64,000 nucleotides of DNA from Oscillospiraceae bacterium. Lineage in GTDB: Bacteria > Bacillota > Clostridia > Oscillospirales > Ruminococcaceae. Shown piece by piece: positions 1 to 8,563 of this stretch; the first letter of the stretch is position 1, and each line of letters begins with the position of its first letter. The position numbers and the translations under genes are program-made. Below the pieces are notes generated by a model, which saw only the letters and a list, made by a program, of their open reading frames with translations, made no database searches and was not told the origin of the DNA. Location: the NCBI GenBank assembly GCA_900770285.1, contig CAAGJO010000010.1, positions 17,158-81,157 of the forward strand, written 5' to 3'.

Positions 1-2
1 TT

Positions 3-374
3 TATTATGTTCAGTATGCTCATGCAAGAATTTGTTCAGTTCTCAGAAAACTTGACGAACAAGGCATAAAATATGACCTGAACAACACAGAATGTCTTGA
101 AAATCTTGACACACCCGAAGAACGTGAGCTTATCAAGCACATGGCTGATCTGCCTAATGTCATCAACGAGTCAGCAAAGAACTATGACCCTGCAAAAATC
201 ACAAAGTATGTAATCGACCTTGCAACACTGTATCACAGATTCTACAATAATTGCAGAATCATAGGCGAGGAAGAAAATATTATGCAGGCAAGAATTTGTC
301 TTTCAGCAGCTGTTAAACAGATTATAAAGAACATACTTGATATGCTGAAAATCACCTGTCCCGAATCCATGTAG
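3..374 (+). CDS. argS: Arginyl-tRNA synthetase, C-terminal part (partial)
   Basis: This is the 3' end of a class I arginyl-tRNA synthetase, which charges tRNA-Arg in the cytoplasm. The reading frame is already open at the window edge, so the gene starts outside it. The visible 123 residues form the all-helical DALR anticodon-binding domain. The segments YVQYAHARICS and, further on, VIDLATLYHRFYNNC are typical of ArgS C-termini, and the chain ends in a hydrophobic methionine-rich tail as usual. The catalytic HIGH and KMSK motifs lie upstream and cannot be checked. The gene converges on the minus-strand aminopeptidase, with a shared terminator between them. Confidence 0.93.
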   Translation, partial: YYVQYAHARICSVLRKLDEQGIKYDLNNTECLENLDTPEERELIKHMADLPNVINESAKNYDPAKITKYVIDLATLYHRFYNNCRIIGEEENIMQARICLSAAVKQIIKNILDMLKITCPESM

Positions 375-382
375 TGCTAGCC

Positions 383-486
383 CGCACGGGGCAATACGGG
401 ACTATTTGACCGTTACATTGTCTTTGTACCCGCGACGCAGGTTGGATAAACCATAAGCAATGGTGCAGGGCGCACGGGGCAATACG
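383..486. repeat. Direct repeat pair, 16 bp, after argS
   Basis: The 16-base sequence CGCACGGGGCAATACG occurs at 383-398 and again at 471-486, 88 bases apart, in the gap between argS and the terminator at 502. The segment is richer in GC than its surroundings and has no convincing reading frame. Its origin is unknown; it may be a small intergenic repeat. Confidence 0.6.
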
Positions 487-501
487 ATATGAACAGACAA
501 C

Positions 502-542
502 AAAAAGCGAGAGATCTCAATAATGAGATTTCTCGCTTTTTT
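502..542. terminator. Bidirectional terminator between argS and the M18 aminopeptidase
   Basis: A 17-base-pair stem with one G-U pair (arms 502-518 and 525-541, loop AATAAT) is flanked by A-runs on the left and T-runs on the right. It can therefore stop both the rightward argS transcript and the leftward aminopeptidase transcript. Confidence 0.9.
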
Positions 543-552
543 ATGTGTAATA

Positions 553-1968
553 TTAATCCTTTGACTCAAAGAAAACTGAAAATGCCTTATAAGCCATATA
601 AACATCAATTTTTGATGTAACCTCAAAAGGTGCATGCATTGAAAGAACAGGAACGCCCACATCTATAACATCAATGTCAAGGTTTGCGATATACTGTGCA
701 ACCGTTCCGCCGCCGCCTTCGTCAACCTTTCCAAGCTCTCCTGTCTGCCAGATAACGCCTTCTTTGTCGAAAAGTCTGCGTATCTTACCAACAAACTCGG
801 CAGAGGCGTCGGAAGTTCCGGATTTGCCTCTTGAACCGGTGAACTTTGTGGCAACCACTCCATAGTTGAGCTGTGATGCATTGCGTATCTCGTTAACATC
901 AGCGAATGTCGGGTCAACAGCTGCATTTACATCAGCTGACAAACATTCAGATGCTGACATTACATTGTATCCTTCAAAGCCCTGCATTTTTGCAAGATTG
1001 TTTATAAAATATGGAAGATATGAGCTGTTCAGACCTGTATTTCCGTCACTTCCGGTTTCTTCCTTGTCGGTAAGCACTGTAAGGCAAGTATATGCAGGAT
1101 TTTTGCACTTGATGATAGCCTGAAGAGCAGGATATGCACAAACCTTGTCGTCCTGACCGTAAGCTCCGATCATACTTCTGTCAAATCCCAGATCAGATGC
1201 CTTAAACTGCGGAACAGCCTCAAGCTCTGCGGAAATGAAATCGTCCTCAACAATTCCATACTTCTCATTCAGTATTTTCATAATGTTAAGCTTAACCTTG
1301 TTTGAAATTTTGTCATCCTTGAACGGACGTGAACCAACCAGAATATTAAGCTCTTCTCCCTTGACAATTTCAGGAGCAGTTCTCTTCATCTGCTGATTTG
1401 CAAGATGCGGAAGCAAATCTGTTACGCAGAAAACAGGATCATCTTTATCCTCGCCGATATTTACCGTAACCGTTTCTCCGTCTGCCTTTACAATTACACC
1501 GTGCAGTGAAAGCGGAATAGCTGTCCACTGATATTTCTTGATCCCCCCGTAGTAATGTGTTTTAAAAAGTGCAAGCTCAAGATCTTCATAAAGGGGATTC
1601 TGCTTTAAATCAAGTCTTGGTGAATCAATATGTGCAGCGGCAATTTTTATGCCCTCTGACAACGGTTTTGTACCCATAACACCCAGGATTACAGCCTTGC
1701 CTCTGTTATTGTAATAGAACTTGTCCCCTGCTTTGTACTCTTTGTCCAGAGCAAATTTTTCAAAGCCGTTTTTTTCTGCAAGCTCCTGAGCCTTTGCTGT
1801 AAATTCACGTTCTGTCTTTGCAGAGTTAAGGAAATTCTTATATCCCTCCGCAAATTTATCTGCTTTTTTAAGCTTTTCATCGCTTAAAACAAGTCCTCCG
1901 TTTTTGTGATCTGAAAGCAGCTTTTCCGAAAGCTTTTCAGCCTGTGTTTTTTCTTTTTTCTTTTCCAT
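553..1968 (-). CDS. M18 family aminopeptidase
   Basis: Metallo-aminopeptidase of family M18 (aspartyl aminopeptidase/aminopeptidase I type), a cytoplasmic dinuclear-zinc enzyme that removes N-terminal residues from peptides. In the 471-residue product, HIDSPRLD (His near 113), DKEETGSDGNTG (301-313, metal and catalytic Glu) and the C-terminal SMHAPFE His (near 445) are the expected metal and active-site segments. Length is normal for the family. ATG at 1968 is chosen because AAAGGTGG lies 8 bases upstream; the in-frame GTG at 1980 falls inside that ribosome binding site. It is the last gene of a leftward cluster and ends at the terminator at 502. Which residues it prefers to cleave cannot be read from the sequence. 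Confidence 0.93.
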   Translation of the reverse strand: MEKKKEKTQAEKLSEKLLSDHKNGGLVLSDEKLKKADKFAEGYKNFLNSAKTEREFTAKAQELAEKNGFEKFALDKEYKAGDKFYYNNRGKAVILGVMGTKPLSEGIKIAAAHIDSPRLDLKQNPLYEDLELALFKTHYYGGIKKYQWTAIPLSLHGVIVKADGETVTVNIGEDKDDPVFCVTDLLPHLANQQMKRTAPEIVKGEELNILVGSRPFKDDKISNKVKLNIMKILNEKYGIVEDDFISAELEAVPQFKASDLGFDRSMIGAYGQDDKVCAYPALQAIIKCKNPAYTCLTVLTDKEETGSDGNTGLNSSYLPYFINNLAKMQGFEGYNVMSASECLSADVNAAVDPTFADVNEIRNASQLNYGVVATKFTGSRGKSGTSDASAEFVGKIRRLFDKEGVIWQTGELGKVDEGGGGTVAQYIANLDIDVIDVGVPVLSMHAPFEVTSKIDVYMAYKAFSVFFESKD

Positions 1969-2060
1969 TTTTATAACCACCTTTAAAGTAAAATATTATT
2001 ATGCATATATCAGTTTATTTATTATTCTGCGTTTATCCGAAAATATAACGCCTGTGCTTA

Positions 2061-2678
2061 TTAGTCATTTTCTAAAATTTCTTTATATTTTTTATAAGCT
2101 TTTGTTACCTTGTTCACATAATTCTGCGTTACGTCTGAGGGAATATCGCTTACATTGAATTTTTCTTTGCTGATAGTTCCGTCCTCTATCCAACCGTCAA
2201 CCGCTCCCATTCCGCCATGATATGCCGCCGCTGCAATCTGATAATTGTCATAGCGATCATATAAATATTTCAACATATATGTGCCGTACCGTATGTTATG
2301 CTCTGGCGTGTACATATCGTCAAAGGACTTGCTTTCATTGTCGTCAAGACGGTATTTCACCCAATTATATGCCTCAGGCATCAACTGCATTAATCCCCTT
2401 GCGCCAACTTCTGAGGTAGCTTCAGGGTCAAAATGGCTTTCCGTATGAATAATCGCATAAACAAATGCAGGGTCAATGTCAAATTCCTCAGCATTTTTCA
2501 GAACAAGCTCCTCATACTTCACAGGATAAGTAAACCTGCTTGGACTTACCTTTTTCAGTTCCTGTGATATAGTATCAAAATGGTATGCAACACATAAACA
2601 GCCCACAAGAATTAAAAGCATAACTATGGGAAAAAGCCTTATTTTTCTGCTTTTATTTTTAGCTTTATTTTGTGCCAT
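2061..2678 (-). CDS. Lytic transglycosylase, membrane-anchored SLT domain
   Basis: Peptidoglycan lytic transglycosylase of the Slt/GH23 type, which cleaves the MurNAc-GlcNAc bond to give 1,6-anhydro ends. The 205-residue protein starts with a basic stretch and one membrane segment (about 14-32), so the catalytic domain faces outward. The catalytic Glu is residue 80 in HTESHFDP, followed by GARGLMQLMPE (about 93-103) and the later YHGGMGAV segment, all diagnostic of SLT domains. Its start overlaps the end of coaE by 14 bases, so translation is probably coupled. It is a minimal SLT protein without LysM or other wall-binding modules. Its cellular task (remodelling, or assembly of an envelope machine) is open. 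Confidence 0.92.
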   Translation of the reverse strand: MAQNKAKNKSRKIRLFPIVMLLILVGCLCVAYHFDTISQELKKVSPSRFTYPVKYEELVLKNAEEFDIDPAFVYAIIHTESHFDPEATSEVGARGLMQLMPEAYNWVKYRLDDNESKSFDDMYTPEHNIRYGTYMLKYLYDRYDNYQIAAAAYHGGMGAVDGWIEDGTISKEKFNVSDIPSDVTQNYVNKVTKAYKKYKEILEND

Positions 2679-3282
2679 TTAATCTTCTTTTAATCTCCTT
2701 TGAAATTTCTTCACACTGCTTTTTTGCAAAGCTTTCATCTTCGTTATTTTCTATTGTATAATCAGAATGGTTTTTAAAAAACATCTCTGATTTTTGTGAA
2801 TCAAAACGCTTTTCAATAAGCTCACGGGAAATCTTATCCCTCTGCGCAATTCGGCTCATGCGTATATCTCTTTCTGCCACACAGCTTACAATGCAGTCGC
2901 AAAGCTTATCCAGCCCCGATTCAAACAAAGTGGGGGCGTCAAGCATTATATATTTTTCACCTTTTGCTGCAAGTATTTCAATTTCAGTTTTTATATCTTC
3001 TATTATAAACGGGAAAATAGTATTGTTCAAAAGCTCCAGCTTATTCTTGTCGCTGAAAACTATTTCAGCAAGTGCCTGCCTGTCAAGGTCAAGCTCACTG
3101 CTGAAACAGCTTGGAAAATATCCTTGCAGTGCCTTGCAGCAGTCACTGCCTTTTTTCGTAACATTTTTTGCAATAACATCACAGTCCACTGCGGCAAAAC
3201 CATTTTCAACAAAGAATTTGCTTACAGTAGTCTTTCCTGCACCGCTTTGTCCTGTCAGTCCTATAATCAGATAATTTTTCAA
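2665..3282 (-). CDS. coaE: Dephospho-CoA kinase
   Basis: Catalyses the last step of coenzyme A synthesis, phosphorylating the 3'-hydroxyl of dephospho-CoA with ATP. The 205-residue chain has the P-loop GLTGQSGAGKTT at 8-19, followed by the substrate-binding DCDVIAKNV segment and a lid region rich in Arg and Lys. Length fits the family. It overlaps the upstream threonylcarbamoyl-AMP synthase by four bases and the downstream transglycosylase by fourteen, so it is embedded in a tightly packed operon. Confidence 0.96.
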   Translation of the reverse strand: MKNYLIIGLTGQSGAGKTTVSKFFVENGFAAVDCDVIAKNVTKKGSDCCKALQGYFPSCFSSELDLDRQALAEIVFSDKNKLELLNNTIFPFIIEDIKTEIEILAAKGEKYIMLDAPTLFESGLDKLCDCIVSCVAERDIRMSRIAQRDKISRELIEKRFDSQKSEMFFKNHSDYTIENNEDESFAKKQCEEISKEIKRRLNGTK

Positions 3283-4298
3283 AGTTTTATCACCTGAAAT
3301 CCTGCCGCACGCAAAAGTCTGTTATACACAGCAAGTCCCACTTCTGTCTTGTGAGGACATCTTGCATATACCTTTTTTGCCCTGCGATTGTCCAGTTCAC
3401 GAAGAGTATCAAAAAGCAGTCTTGCCTGCTCTGCGTCAGTTTTTCCGTATGAAATAAAAGGTATGTCAATGCCATTTAAATCATCATCGGTAAAAGTCAT
3501 GCACCATATATCTTCATGGGAATGCTCTGCAATATAACTTCTGAACTGTTCATCATTTCCTTCTATGATAGTTATATCCGCCTTTGGAGAATAATGCTTG
3601 TATTTCATTCCGGGGGAAGCTGCCTTAACATTGCCCTCCAGCATATGCAAAACGCCTTTGTCAATAACAATGTTTCCGGTAACTTGTTCCAGGTCTTCGG
3701 GAGAAATAAACCCCGGCCGAAGAACTCTTATAGCATCCTTTTCAAATGATATGACCGTTGACTCGACCCCTACACCGCAGCTTCCTCCGTCAAGAATACA
3801 AGGAATCTTCCCTGCCATATCGTTAAAAACATGCATTGCAGTAGTTGGTGATGGGCTTCCTGATATATTCGCCGACGGTGCTGCCAAAGGCAATCCACTC
3901 ATTTTTATAAGTCTTTGAGCTGTCTTATGGGATGGAAAACGTATTCCCACAGTGTCAAGTCCGCCACTTGTAACCATTGGAATTTTGTCCGACTTTGGCA
4001 TTATCATTGTAAGAGGTCCGGGCCAGAACTTTTCAGCGCATTTTTTTGCAAGACATGGAACTTCTGTTACAATATCCTCCAGCATATCCAGATCCGCAAT
4101 ATGCACAATAAGGGGATTGTCGGAGGGTCGGCCCTTCGCCTTGAAAATTTCTGCCACAGCCTGCTCATCAAAAGCATTTGCCGCAAGGCCATAAACGGTT
4201 TCTGTAGGCATACCGACTACCATGCCCTGCTGTATAAATTCAGCGGCTGTTTTTACAGACCTGTCGCTGTCGTCAAGAATTTTTGTATCAAATTTCAT
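3279..4298 (-). CDS. Threonylcarbamoyl-AMP synthase (Sua5/YwlC type)
   Basis: Makes L-threonylcarbamoyladenylate from threonine, bicarbonate and ATP, the first step of the universal t6A37 modification of ANN-reading tRNAs. The 339-residue protein has an N-terminal YrdC domain with PTETVYGLAANA and the KAKGRPSDNPL segment (about 31-64), and APSANISGSPSPT near 140. A C-terminal Sua5 extension (about 225-335) separates it from short YrdC/TsaC proteins. It lies two bases after the prfA stop codon and overlaps coaE by four, consistent with co-translation. The pairing with prfA is common in Firmicutes. Confidence 0.95.
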   Translation of the reverse strand: MKFDTKILDDSDRSVKTAAEFIQQGMVVGMPTETVYGLAANAFDEQAVAEIFKAKGRPSDNPLIVHIADLDMLEDIVTEVPCLAKKCAEKFWPGPLTMIMPKSDKIPMVTSGGLDTVGIRFPSHKTAQRLIKMSGLPLAAPSANISGSPSPTTAMHVFNDMAGKIPCILDGGSCGVGVESTVISFEKDAIRVLRPGFISPEDLEQVTGNIVIDKGVLHMLEGNVKAASPGMKYKHYSPKADITIIEGNDEQFRSYIAEHSHEDIWCMTFTDDDLNGIDIPFISYGKTDAEQARLLFDTLRELDNRRAKKVYARCPHKTEVGLAVYNRLLRAAGFQVIKL

Positions 4299-4300
4299 GA

Positions 4301-5380
4301 TTAGGCTTCTTCCTGCTTAGCAAGCTTTGCAGCCTGGTCGGCTGTTGCGAGGGCGTCAATAACTTCGTCCAGATTTCCGTTTAGTATACTGTCCAGCTTA
4401 TAAAGAGTTAAGCCGATGCGGTGATCCGAAACTCTGCTCTCAGGATAGTTATATGTTCTGATGCGTTCCGAACGGTCACCCGAACCAATCTGTGAACGTC
4501 TTTCCGATGCAATTTTATTATCATGCTCAGCCTGTTTCATATCCAGAAGTCTTGAGCGCAAAACTCTCAGTGCCTTGTCCTTATTTTTATACTGTGAACG
4601 CTCGTCCTGACACTCAACGACCATTCCTGTGGGAAGATGAGTTATACGTATAGCTGACGATGTTTTATTGATATGCTGTCCGCCTGCTCCTGAAGAACGG
4701 AATACATCAATTCTCAGATCTTTTTCTTCATCAAGGTCAAGCTCAACCTCTTCCGCTTCAGGCAAAACCGCAACAGTTACAGTTGAGGTATGAACACGTC
4801 CCTGAGATTCAGTTTCAGGAACACGCTGAACACGGTGAACACCGCTTTCATATTTCAGTCTTGAATATGCTCCTTCGCCCTCAATAGAGAAAACAACTTC
4901 CTTGCAGCCCCCAAGCTCAGTTTCATTAATGTTCATAACTTCAACATTCCAGTTCTTCTGGGCAGCATAAAGGCTGTACATTCTATAAAGAGAATGAGCA
5001 AACAAAGCAGCTTCTTCACCGCCTGCGCCGCTGCGTATTTCCACAATGACATTTTTAGAATCATTAGGGTCTTTAGGAAGCAAGAGAATTTTAATCTCAT
5101 CGCTGAGGGTTTCAAGCTGTTTTTTGCTTTCATCAAGCTGTTCCTGCGCCATTTCCTTAAGTTCTTTATCCAAGCCCCCGGCTTCAAGCAGTTCTACGGC
5201 TTCATCATTAGCAGTTTTGGCGGCATTATATTCCTTGATTTTTTCAACAATAGGTTCAAGGTTTTTATATTCTTTCATAAGTTCTGTATACTGATCACGG
5301 TCATTAACCACTTCCGGCTGCATAAGCTTTTCATTTATTTCATTAAATCTATCTTCAAGTGTTCTTAATTTTTCAAACAT
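4301..5380 (-). CDS. prfA: Peptide chain release factor 1
   Basis: RF1 recognises UAA and UAG in the ribosomal A site and triggers peptide release. The 359-residue protein has PET at 188-190, matching the PxT tripeptide that reads the stop codon in RF1, and the hydrolysis-promoting GGQ at 233-235 within [10 protein letters not shown]; both sit at the standard family positions. The sequence after GGQ is the highly conserved RF core. It heads the dense prfA-Sua5-coaE-SLT run and follows a small DUF951 gene by 55 bases. Confidence 0.98.
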   Translation of the reverse strand: MFEKLRTLEDRFNEINEKLMQPEVVNDRDQYTELMKEYKNLEPIVEKIKEYNAAKTANDEAVELLEAGGLDKELKEMAQEQLDESKKQLETLSDEIKILLLPKDPNDSKNVIVEIRSGAGGEEAALFAHSLYRMYSLYAAQKNWNVEVMNINETELGGCKEVVFSIEGEGAYSRLKYESGVHRVQRVPETESQGRVHTSTVTVAVLPEAEEVELDLDEEKDLRIDVFRSSGAGGQHINKTSSAIRITHLPTGMVVECQDERSQYKNKDKALRVLRSRLLDMKQAEHDNKIASERRSQIGSGDRSERIRTYNYPESRVSDHRIGLTLYKLDSILNGNLDEVIDALATADQAAKLAKQEEA

Positions 5381-5435
5381 TTATATACTCCTCTTTAATA
5401 TGATTTTATTACTGCAAAACACAAACCGAACTATG

Positions 5436-5624
5436 CTATGACTCTGCCTCTCTTATAACCGTTTTCACATTTTTTTCTGCCTTTGGACGTGGAATCATAA
5501 ACTCGTGACCGCACCCAACACACCGCAGTCTGAAATCCATACCCGTTCTGAGCACAAGCATTTTATTTTCACCGCAAGGGTGCTTTTTTTTCATAACAAG
5601 AATATCCCCCTTTAAAATGTCCAT
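5436..5624 (-). CDS. DUF951 family small zinc-ribbon-like protein
   Basis: A 62-residue cytoplasmic protein of the DUF951 type, a small family found in Firmicutes with no assigned reaction. It contains HPCG near residue 16 and a CVGCGHEFMIPR segment, giving three cysteines that could hold a metal in a zinc-ribbon-like or OB-like fold. GGGAGGAGG lies a few bases before the ATG, a strong ribosome binding site. It is the first gene behind the promoter at 5727 and precedes prfA, which hints at a translation-related role but proves none. Confidence 0.85.
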   Translation of the reverse strand: MDILKGDILVMKKKHPCGENKMLVLRTGMDFRLRCVGCGHEFMIPRPKAEKNVKTVIREAES

Positions 5625-5726
5625 AAAATCCTCCTCCCGGCATTAATATACACAGGTTTCAATAACATCTGAAACATAACTGGTTATTATGAAAACCTCA
5701 GCTTACATAGTTATACATACAATATA

Positions 5727-5755
5727 ATTATAGCACACTTATAAAATTTTAGCAA
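5727..5755 (-). promoter_or_regulatory. Promoter for DUF951-prfA operon
   Basis: On the minus strand, TTGCTA and TATAAT are separated by 17 bases, about 100 bases before the DUF951 start codon. The position and both hexamers fit a sigma-A promoter for the operon that runs left to the aminopeptidase. Confidence 0.75.
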
Positions 5756-5783
5756 GCACAACTACTGTATGTTTAATTACAGC

Positions 5784-5822
5784 AAAAAATGCCCCCGAAA
5801 GGAAAACATTCGGAGGCATTTA
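5784..5822 (-). terminator. Terminator after rpsI
   Basis: On the minus strand a 13-base-pair stem (AAATGCCTCCGAA pairing with TTCGGGGGCATTT, one U-G pair) is followed by a run of T. It lies 18 bases past the rpsI stop codon and just before the next promoter. Confidence 0.88.
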
Positions 5823-5840
5823 AGCATATTGAAAGATAAA

Positions 5841-6242
5841 TTATCTCTTTGAGAACTGAGGAGCACGACGTGCGGCTTTGAGACCGTACTTCTTTCTTTC
5901 CTTCATTCTTGGGTCACGAGTGAGGAATCCTTCTTTCTTGAGAAGAGGACGATATTCGTCACTAGCCTGGAGCAAAGCTCTTGAAAGGCCGTGTCTGATA
6001 GCACCAGCCTGACCGGTAACTCCGCCGCCTGCAACTATGCAAACAATGTCATATTTGCCTTCTGTACCTGTTACAACGAATGGCTGACGAACGATGAGCT
6101 TGAGTGTTTCAAGGCCAAAATAATCGTCAATATCTCTGCCGTTGATTGTAATTTTGCCTGTTCCCTCATAAACACGAACACGGGCAACAGAATGTTTTCT
6201 TCTACCTGTACCATAAAGATATGGCTGTTTTGATTCGTACAT
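5841..6242 (-). CDS. rpsI: 30S ribosomal protein S9
   Basis: Small-subunit protein S9, whose C-terminal tail reaches the P-site tRNA. The 133-residue chain begins with the [13 protein letters not shown] signature and ends in the basic tail [14 protein letters not shown], with the invariant Lys-Arg terminus. It follows rplM by 18 bases, the standard bacterial rplM-rpsI pair, and is closed by the terminator at 5784. Confidence 0.98.
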   Translation of the reverse strand: MYESKQPYLYGTGRRKHSVARVRVYEGTGKITINGRDIDDYFGLETLKLIVRQPFVVTGTEGKYDIVCIVAGGGVTGQAGAIRHGLSRALLQASDEYRPLLKKEGFLTRDPRMKERKKYGLKAARRAPQFSKR

Positions 6243-6260
6243 TAATATTGCTCCTTTCGA

Positions 6261-6689
6261 TTAAAGTTCGTATTTTTCAGGCTTCTGAGCAGCATTGTTG
6301 TGCTCTGCACCCTTGTATACTCTGAGTCTTGTAGCTTCTTTTCTGCCGAGAGAATTGCCCGGAAGCATACCCTCAACTGCAATCTTCATAGCCTTGTCAG
6401 AATGTTCAGCCATAAGCTTTCTGTACTGAACTTCCTTAAGACCGCCGATCCAACCGGTGTGCCATCTGTAATACTTGTTTTCAAGCTTCTTGCCTGTGAG
6501 AACAGCCTTGTCGCTGTTGATGATAATAACAAAATCACCGCAGTCAGCGTGTGGAGCATAGGTTGGTTTGTGTTTACCACGAAGAATGTGAGCAGCTTTT
6601 GCAGCAACTCTACCGAGAGGTTGACCCTCAGCGTCTAAAATATACCATTTGCGAGTAATGTCGCCTGCCTTTGGCATATATGTTGACAT
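6261..6689 (-). CDS. rplM: 50S ribosomal protein L13
   Basis: Large-subunit assembly protein L13. The 142-residue product has KWYILDAEGQPLGRVAA at the N-terminus and the HTGWIGGLKE and GMLPGNSLGR segments further on, all family hallmarks. ATG at 6689 is preferred because GGAGGA lies directly upstream; an in-frame start at 6707 would have no ribosome binding site. It is transcribed with rpsI from the promoter at 6775 through a structured leader. Confidence 0.97.
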   Translation of the reverse strand: MSTYMPKAGDITRKWYILDAEGQPLGRVAAKAAHILRGKHKPTYAPHADCGDFVIIINSDKAVLTGKKLENKYYRWHTGWIGGLKEVQYRKLMAEHSDKAMKIAVEGMLPGNSLGRKEATRLRVYKGAEHNNAAQKPEKYEL

Positions 6690-6722
6690 TAAAATTCCTC
6701 CATTCAAAATATAAAATTTCTG

Positions 6723-6757
6723 CCGATGCAGTGAAAAATCAGCATGAACCGCATCGG
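6723..6757 (-). promoter_or_regulatory. Candidate L13 leader hairpin in the rplM 5' UTR
   Basis: The leader between the promoter and rplM folds into a hairpin closed by CCGATGC and GCATCGG (7 perfect pairs), with a 21-base interior. Firmicutes rplM genes often carry an autoregulatory L13 leader at this place. Assignment here rests on position and stem only, not on a covariance match. Confidence 0.55.
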
Positions 6758-6774
6758 AATTCGCAACGTTTAAT

Positions 6775-6803
6775 ATTATACACTACTTTCAGCCGCATGT
6801 CAA
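6775..6803 (-). promoter_or_regulatory. Promoter for rplM-rpsI
   Basis: On the minus strand a perfect TTGACA and TATAAT with a 17-base spacer lie about 85 bases before rplM. This is as strong as expected for a ribosomal protein operon. Between here and the terminator at 6944 I see only AT-rich sequence with no supported gene. Confidence 0.9.
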
Positions 6804-6943
6804 CACCCTGACCCTGATTTTTTGAAAATATATCCCTCAATCTCTTTAAATCTCTTGCATTTGCTCTCATTCTCTCGTTTTCTTGAACTTGATTTCAGAT
6901 TTTTAAGCTGTCTTGAAATGAATGTATATAAATATATATAAAT

Positions 6944-6969
6944 GAAAATGGTGCCCTCTCTGGGCACCC
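6944..6969 (-). terminator. Terminator after the P-II-like gene
   Basis: On the minus strand GGGTGCCC pairs with GGGCACC around a short AGAGA loop and is followed by ATTTTC. It lies about 15 bases past the stop codon of the P-II-like gene. Confidence 0.75.
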
Positions 6970-6981
6970 GTCCGGTAAAGC

Positions 6982-7320
6982 TTATTTTATTCCTTCAGCA
7001 AAAGTTATCGGTACACCGAAAAGTATTCCTGCATTCGGCTTGGATAAATCTCCGGTGACCTTTGTTATAGCATCTTTTGCCTTTTCAACTTCTTCGTCCT
7101 TTACAACAAGAAAAATTGTCTTGCTCTTTGATGACGATTCATCACCGTTCAATATGTCTCTTAAAACATTTATCATGGGCAGTGAGTCCATGTTTGATAT
7201 TGACTGGGACATTCCCACACTGTCAATAGCTGTCGCTCCCTTAATTCCTGCTTTAGCAAGTTCTTTCATTATGTCGTCTACTAAATCAATATTCTTGATT
7301 ACCAAAAATAACATCTGCAT
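6982..7320 (-). CDS. P-II-like (GlnB-fold) small regulatory protein, hypothetical
   Basis: A 112-residue cytoplasmic protein resembling short divergent P-II relatives. It begins with a beta strand (MLFLVIKN), a helix with DDIMKELAKAGIKGATAID, and a second half with TIFLVVKDEEVEKAKDAI, the double beta-alpha-beta ferredoxin pattern. The central segment with SSSKSK could be the equivalent of a short T-loop. The uridylylated Tyr and the PROSITE-type motifs of true GlnB/GlnK are not present, so a nitrogen-sensing role should not be assumed. It follows prmA by 34 bases in the same direction. GGAAAG lies 7 bases before the ATG. Confidence 0.72.
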   Translation of the reverse strand: MQMLFLVIKNIDLVDDIMKELAKAGIKGATAIDSVGMSQSISNMDSLPMINVLRDILNGDESSSKSKTIFLVVKDEEVEKAKDAITKVTGDLSKPNAGILFGVPITFAEGIK

Positions 7321-7354
7321 TTGTCATCTTTCCTTTCTTTTTTTGTTGTCTTTT

Positions 7355-8323
7355 CTATATTTTTATAAAAGAAGCCGCTGTCCAGTCTTCTTTTGTACGG
7401 ACTTCCGTAAGCTTAAAGCCTTTTGACTTTATAGCTTCAAGGACTTCATCTTTTCTGCTGTCTATAATTCCTGAAACTATCAGCTTTCCTTTTTCCTTTA
7501 AGAATCCTGAAAATTTGCCGCTCATGGCAATAAGCACATCTGCAACAATATTTGCACATACTAAATCATACCCGGTGCCTATTGATTGAGCAAATTCCTC
7601 ATCGTCTATAATGTTTCCGCATTTTGCTGTGAACTGCTCCTGAGAAATGTCATTTTTCTCCGCATTTTCAGCCGCTATATGAACTGAATTTTCGTCAATA
7701 TCCACCGCATACGCCGATTGTGCACCCAGAATCACCGCACCAATTGAAAGTATTCCGCTGCCGCAGCCTAAATCAAGTATTCTGTCGCCGCTTTCAAGAT
7801 TTTTCTCAATTAACTCAAGACAAAGCTGTGTAGTGTTGTGCTGCCCTGTTCCAAAAGATGAAGCCGGGTCGATTTCAAGAATCTTTCTCTTTTCATCAGC
7901 CTCAGCCTTTTCCCACGAAGGCTTAATAAGCAGCTTTTCGCCAATCTGCAATGGCTTGAAGTACTTCTTCCAATTGTTCGCCCAGTCCTCTTCCTTAACG
8001 TTCTTCAGAGCATATTCAAGCCTTCCGAATTTATTGTCAGTGTCACGAGCTTTCAAAGCTTTAAGCTCAAGCTTGACCGCTTCAAGATTTTCCAGTCCCT
8101 GAGCATTTTCAGGCAAATAAGCAATAACTGTGGTTTCGCAGTTTTTCAGACCCATTAGGTCATCGTCAATGTAATCCCAATTTATACTCTTATCTGAGAG
8201 AAATTCTTCAAAATCTGCCGAATCCTTAATCTGAAAGCCTGTAATACCCATTCCAAGCAAACTGCCGGTTACTGCTTCAATGCCGTCTGTAGTTGTATAA
8301 ATTTCCAGTTCAATCCAGTTCAA
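7355..8323 (-). CDS. prmA: Ribosomal protein L11 methyltransferase
   Basis: S-adenosylmethionine-dependent methyltransferase that trimethylates ribosomal protein L11. The 322-residue protein has an N-terminal substrate-recognition domain beginning NWIELEIYTTT. The Rossmann core has the SAM motif GDRILDLGCGSGILSIG near residues 180-196 and the acidic AYAVDIDE turn after it. The start is TTG at 8323 with AAAGG about 9 bases upstream; no better in-frame ATG covers the conserved NWIE start. It is the first gene of a two-gene unit with the P-II-like protein. Confidence 0.95.
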   Translation of the reverse strand: MNWIELEIYTTTDGIEAVTGSLLGMGITGFQIKDSADFEEFLSDKSINWDYIDDDLMGLKNCETTVIAYLPENAQGLENLEAVKLELKALKARDTDNKFGRLEYALKNVKEEDWANNWKKYFKPLQIGEKLLIKPSWEKAEADEKRKILEIDPASSFGTGQHNTTQLCLELIEKNLESGDRILDLGCGSGILSIGAVILGAQSAYAVDIDENSVHIAAENAEKNDISQEQFTAKCGNIIDDEEFAQSIGTGYDLVCANIVADVLIAMSGKFSGFLKEKGKLIVSGIIDSRKDEVLEAIKSKGFKLTEVRTKEDWTAASFIKI

Positions 8324-8352
8324 AATATCACGCCTTTTAATTTATTAATTCT

Positions 8353-8381
8353 ATTATATCATAAATTTAAGGAATTGTAAA
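8353..8381 (-). promoter_or_regulatory. Promoter for prmA
   Basis: On the minus strand TTTACA and TATAAT are spaced by 17 bases, 30 bases before the TTG start of prmA. It is divergent from the ahcY promoter. Confidence 0.7.
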
Positions 8382-8496
8382 TAATTTTGGCTTGGCACTA
8401 CTGTAAAAAATAAAATTTGATTTTTGTTAAGTATGTACAAATTAAAAATTTTTATCATAAATTGATTATCCTCCTGTCACATCCCTTTCACAATAG

Positions 8497-8525
8497 TTGA
8501 AAGAGATGAAAATTTGTGTTATAAT
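8497..8525 (+). promoter_or_regulatory. Promoter for ahcY
   Basis: TTGAAA at 8497-8502 and TATAAT at 8520-8525 with a 17-base spacer lie 38 bases before the ahcY start codon. The transcript leader is short and shows no riboswitch. AAGGAG precedes the ATG. Confidence 0.85.
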
Positions 8526-8563
8526 GCATTTGTATATTATATTATTTTTAAGGAGCTGTAAAA

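Noticed and set aside
6804..6949. Basic minus-strand frame of about 37 codons before rplM
   Set aside because: It ends at the rplM promoter, has no start with ribosome binding site, and is mostly Lys, Arg, Ser and Glu from AT-rich repeats.
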